Of a DNA stretch of 64,000 nt, positions 61,579 through 64,000 are shown in pieces. This DNA comes from Pseudoalteromonas phenolica (lineage in GTDB: Bacteria; Pseudomonadota; Gammaproteobacteria; Enterobacterales; Alteromonadaceae). Both the position numbers and the translations under genes were made by a program. The stretch covers positions 432,171-496,170 of the forward strand of contig NZ_PPSW01000007.1 of NCBI RefSeq assembly GCF_005876835.1. Direction: 5' to 3'. The notes beneath the pieces were generated by a model that did not search any database, had not been told where the DNA came from, and saw only the letters and a list, made by a program, of their open reading frames with translations. The first letter of the stretch is position 1. Every line of letters starts with the position of its first letter.

Positions 61579-62568
61579 TTAATTATTTTTTATCAGAGCC
61601 CATTCCTGATAAACGCCCTCACTTGTCGTAGTGACAATCTTATTATCCAACGCTTTAATATCCAAATTTGTGCTCCCCAGAGATAAAGTTTCACTATGCC
61701 ATGTAAATATTTCTTTTCCAGAGTACGTATCCCACAAAGATATATCGGTTTTCGGAGTGGTCGTTATCAATATTCGAGCACCATTATAAAATTGACCACT
61801 TCTAAACCATCTGAATCTAGCGGTATAACTTAGTTTAGATAATAATTCTCCATTATCCAGCTTGTGAATTTGTTGATTGTCTAAGACATCCGAAACAAAT
61901 AGCTTGTTACTCTGCTCATCAATAATGAGTGAACTTATTCTTGTATTCAATTGTTTTGAGTAGCGTTTTTCTAGGTTATTCACTGATGACTTAACGACTT
62001 TGCCATCGGTTCCACTCGTTACAACATAACTATCAGCGCTATTGAAATAAATATAGTTAACCGTACCTTCATGTATTTTTTTCTTAATCGATGATTTACT
62101 TGCTTTGTTATAAAGAAAAACTGTCCCATCTGTCATGCCAACAGCAATAATCCCACCATAACGTGATAAATTTATTGAAGAGATTTTTGCTAGGGGCTCG
62201 TCGCTTTGTACCTTCAAAGTACCAATCTGAGCACTGTGTTCTAAATCCCAAAAATCTACATGATTTGCGCCACTAAGAAGTAGAAGGTTTTCAGATTTTT
62301 TGAAAAAAGTAGCCCTTAAGTCTTCAGGTGTTTTTGAAGGAGGCAAAGTAAATATCTTTTGCTTGCTATTAATTTGCCATATATTGACCAGCCTCTTTTC
62401 ATCTATAACCAATAACTGCTCTAAGTCATCAGAAAATTGTGCTTTATAAACAAGGTGTTGACTAAAGCGATGATTACTTAACTGCTCTACCTCATACTGG
62501 ATTGGCTCTTCACATCCAACTAAAAGTAATATCAATATCGTGATTACAACCCCTGTAGGTTTTATCAT
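61579..62568 (-). CDS. WD40-like beta-propeller lipoprotein no. 2
   Basis: A protein of about 329 residues. The ATG at 62568 (MIKPTGVVITILILLLVGCE) is chosen because GGGAGG lies directly before it; another ATG at 62580 precedes that Shine-Dalgarno. A lipobox (LLVGC) predicts an anchored lipoprotein. Strand-rich repeats with WD-like ends follow (LVNIWQINSKQKIF, HVDFWDLEHSAQIGTL, DISLWDTYSGKEIFTWHSET). It is a paralogue of the upstream gene: both share FVSD/L-x-x-Q, YTARFRWFRSGQFYNGARIL against YMARFMVFRQAYFINYASIL. Function is unknown. Start overlaps the upstream stop region, so the pair is coupled. Confidence 0.75.
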   Translation of the reverse strand: MIKPTGVVITILILLLVGCEEPIQYEVEQLSNHRFSQHLVYKAQFSDDLEQLLVIDEKRLVNIWQINSKQKIFTLPPSKTPEDLRATFFKKSENLLLLSGANHVDFWDLEHSAQIGTLKVQSDEPLAKISSINLSRYGGIIAVGMTDGTVFLYNKASKSSIKKKIHEGTVNYIYFNSADSYVVTSGTDGKVVKSSVNNLEKRYSKQLNTRISSLIIDEQSNKLFVSDVLDNQQIHKLDNGELLSKLSYTARFRWFRSGQFYNGARILITTTPKTDISLWDTYSGKEIFTWHSETLSLGSTNLDIKALDNKIVTTTSEGVYQEWALIKNN

Positions 62569-62579
62569 GTAACCTCCCA

Positions 62580-63578
62580 TTACAGTTTATTCAACTGAGT
62601 TAGATCCCACTTTTCAACCATTGCATCAGAGTTAACTGTCAGCAATTCCCCTCTATCGTTGCTGTACATTGCCAAAATTGTAGCTGAAGGAGTTTGTACT
62701 TCACTCGTCCAAGTCCCTAGTTCTTCTCCCGTTACTGTATCCCAAAATGTTAAGTGGTTTTTAGATGATGAAGTAGCGAGTATACTGGCATAATTAATAA
62801 AGTAAGCCTGTCTAAATACCATAAAGCGCGCCATATACTTAAGCTGTACATGCGCATTTTCGCCTTTCTTAGATTTAATTAACTGTGTTTTTAATGCATC
62901 AGAAACAAATAAACGCTCTTTTTGTTCGTCCATAGCAAGTGTTGTGATCCTATGGGAGAATTCCTGCTCGGTTAATGGTTCAGGTGAAGCAAAAACACGA
63001 TGGGCCAACAAACCATCTTGTGATGCTGACCAATAATGATCATTGTCTGTGAACACAATATGGGTGACAGGTCTAGTGTGAGGTTTAAAGCGGTTATTTA
63101 ATCTTGTAGAAATAGTCGCCATGTTAATGGCGCCATCTGACATACCCACAATTAATTTGTCGTTGTCATTCGAAATTGCAATAGACGATATGGTGGCAAG
63201 AGTTTGCAGACCAGCGAAATTTGTTTTTCCAATTAACGCTTTTCCTACAACCGACCATATTGCAACTTCATTTTCATTGGCAACAATCAGTATAGTTCCG
63301 TCTGAGGATAGTCTTGCAAGTCTGGTGTTCTCCAATTGCTCTTTTTTAGCGATCTGAAACTCTATTGAAAAATCATTAGCATTTAAAACAACTACTTGCC
63401 CATCAAAATCTAATGTCATTAACAATCCACCCTGCTTTGCAAATTGAGCATTGAGTAACTGCCGCTCATTGAGATCTGATATGACACCTTGTTGCAAGAC
63501 AACCTCTTTATCACAACCAGATAAAGTAATGATGATAAAAATGCAGAAAATTGTGAAATAATGCAAAACAAACCTCAA
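62580..63578 (-). CDS. WD40-like beta-propeller lipoprotein no. 1
   Basis: A 332-residue predicted lipoprotein with a long signal segment and lipobox TLSGC (Cys about 22). WD-like repeats include VAIWSVVGKALIGKTNF, IVGMSDGAINMATISTR, LTFWDTVTGEELGTWTSEVQ and VEKWDLTQLNKL. It is the tandem paralogue of the gene just downstream, with the two genes about one residue apart. Such single propellers serve as interaction platforms; no enzymatic motif is visible. It is the first gene of a minus-strand run that continues through the NERD, CDF and hybrid-kinase genes. Confidence 0.75.
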   Translation of the reverse strand: MRFVLHYFTIFCIFIIITLSGCDKEVVLQQGVISDLNERQLLNAQFAKQGGLLMTLDFDGQVVVLNANDFSIEFQIAKKEQLENTRLARLSSDGTILIVANENEVAIWSVVGKALIGKTNFAGLQTLATISSIAISNDNDKLIVGMSDGAINMATISTRLNNRFKPHTRPVTHIVFTDNDHYWSASQDGLLAHRVFASPEPLTEQEFSHRITTLAMDEQKERLFVSDALKTQLIKSKKGENAHVQLKYMARFMVFRQAYFINYASILATSSSKNHLTFWDTVTGEELGTWTSEVQTPSATILAMYSNDRGELLTVNSDAMVEKWDLTQLNKL

Positions 63579-64000
63579 GATAAAGCCGAAAACCCGACAC
63601 AGATATGCAATTTTAGTGCTGAAAATAAAGTTAAATTTGAATGATGTGATTGTATGTTTTATGAAGAGATAAAAATAGCTAGAATTTAAACAATTGGTAA
63701 ATTAAACGAAGAAAGCCAATCTATGAGACTGGCAAAGATTAATGACTTTAGCATTAGCAAAGTTAGCATCATTTATTTTTACGGTTATGTACCTAACTTC
63801 TTATTTAAATATTATTGTTAGGAACAACAATGTTTTTGACTCAATCAATGCGAACTTAAATTGAATTCAACAGCAAACATTATGCGTCCTTGCTATATAA
63901 ACTCCTTGGCCAATCCTTGTTAGTGGATCGCATTTACCTTCCTTGCGAAGTTGCGAGTAATGACCATTCCTTGATTACACTAACCTTTCCTTGATTACTC
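63579..64000. other. 422-bp AT-rich end region with short direct repeat
   Basis: No coding frame of note. At the right edge TTCCTTGATTAC occurs twice (63967-63978 and 63987-63998), with a 20-base period, cut by the window end. Several further CCTTG words occur just upstream (from about 63901). Confidence 0.45.

Overview
The window reads as chromosome of a marine, low-GC gammaproteobacterium of the Alteromonadales, most likely Pseudoalteromonas or a close relative. This rests on protein-level recognition: large Oar-like and other TonB-dependent receptors, a TPR-sulfotransferase directly after a TonB receptor, DctBD with SLC13 carriers, RegBA, RlmF, and short AT-rich intergenic DNA with strong intrinsic terminators. 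No rRNA, tRNA, CRISPR array, transposase or phage gene was seen.

Layout: 1-3.4 kb holds the tail of an S1/P1-type nuclease gene and a large Oar-like TonB receptor. 3.4-5.9 kb is a tyrosine/homogentisate module (divergent MarR regulator, hmgA, maiA) with a palindrome in the divergent promoter. 5.9-12 kb holds small conserved proteins, a ureohydrolase, DUF2189, and pyrimidine salvage (udp and cdd, convergent). 12.2-19.1 kb holds ppc, a DCC/SDR/flavin-reductase/Sel1 run, and an aldehyde dehydrogenase.

19.1-26.3 kb is a self-contained C4-dicarboxylate-type uptake locus. SLC13 carrier no. 2, a DctB-like kinase and a DctD-like sigma-54 activator overlap or abut. Downstream lie a porin and SLC13 carrier no. 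1, preceded by a well-spaced sigma-54 promoter candidate and a possible activator site. 26.5-33.4 kb is a five-gene envelope cluster (imelysin, two di-heme oxidoreductases, a second imelysin, DUF1513) behind a Fur-like box, followed by a TonB receptor gene (33.9-35.9 kb). I infer a metal (probably iron) acquisition system resembling the icmP-type loci of pseudomonads.

36-44.2 kb holds small membrane proteins, RegB/RegA, a FabH-like KAS III, PepD (probable TTG start), an M17 aminopeptidase, a LETM1-like protein and a 53-residue Cys-rich Oxidored-like protein. 44.5-51.5 kb holds a TonB receptor with a Fur-like palindrome upstream, a TPR-sulfotransferase, a hydrolase, rlmF, tdk and bfd with a Fur-like box. 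51.7-63.6 kb is signalling and envelope: a 1498-residue propeller-PAS-GGDEF-EAL protein, then (minus strand) two tandem beta-propeller lipoproteins, a membrane NERD protein with altered catalytic residues, and a CDF metal transporter 12 bp upstream of a hybrid histidine kinase.

Two copies of a roughly 160-208 bp inverted-repeat-bounded element (33631-33838 and 41958-42117) look like MITE-type repeats, one abutting the pepD stop codon. The most distinctive items are the duplicated imelysin/di-heme locus, the degenerate NERD protein next to tandem propeller lipoproteins, the two-carrier DctBD circuit, and the repeat pair. All functional statements are from sequence reading without database searches.
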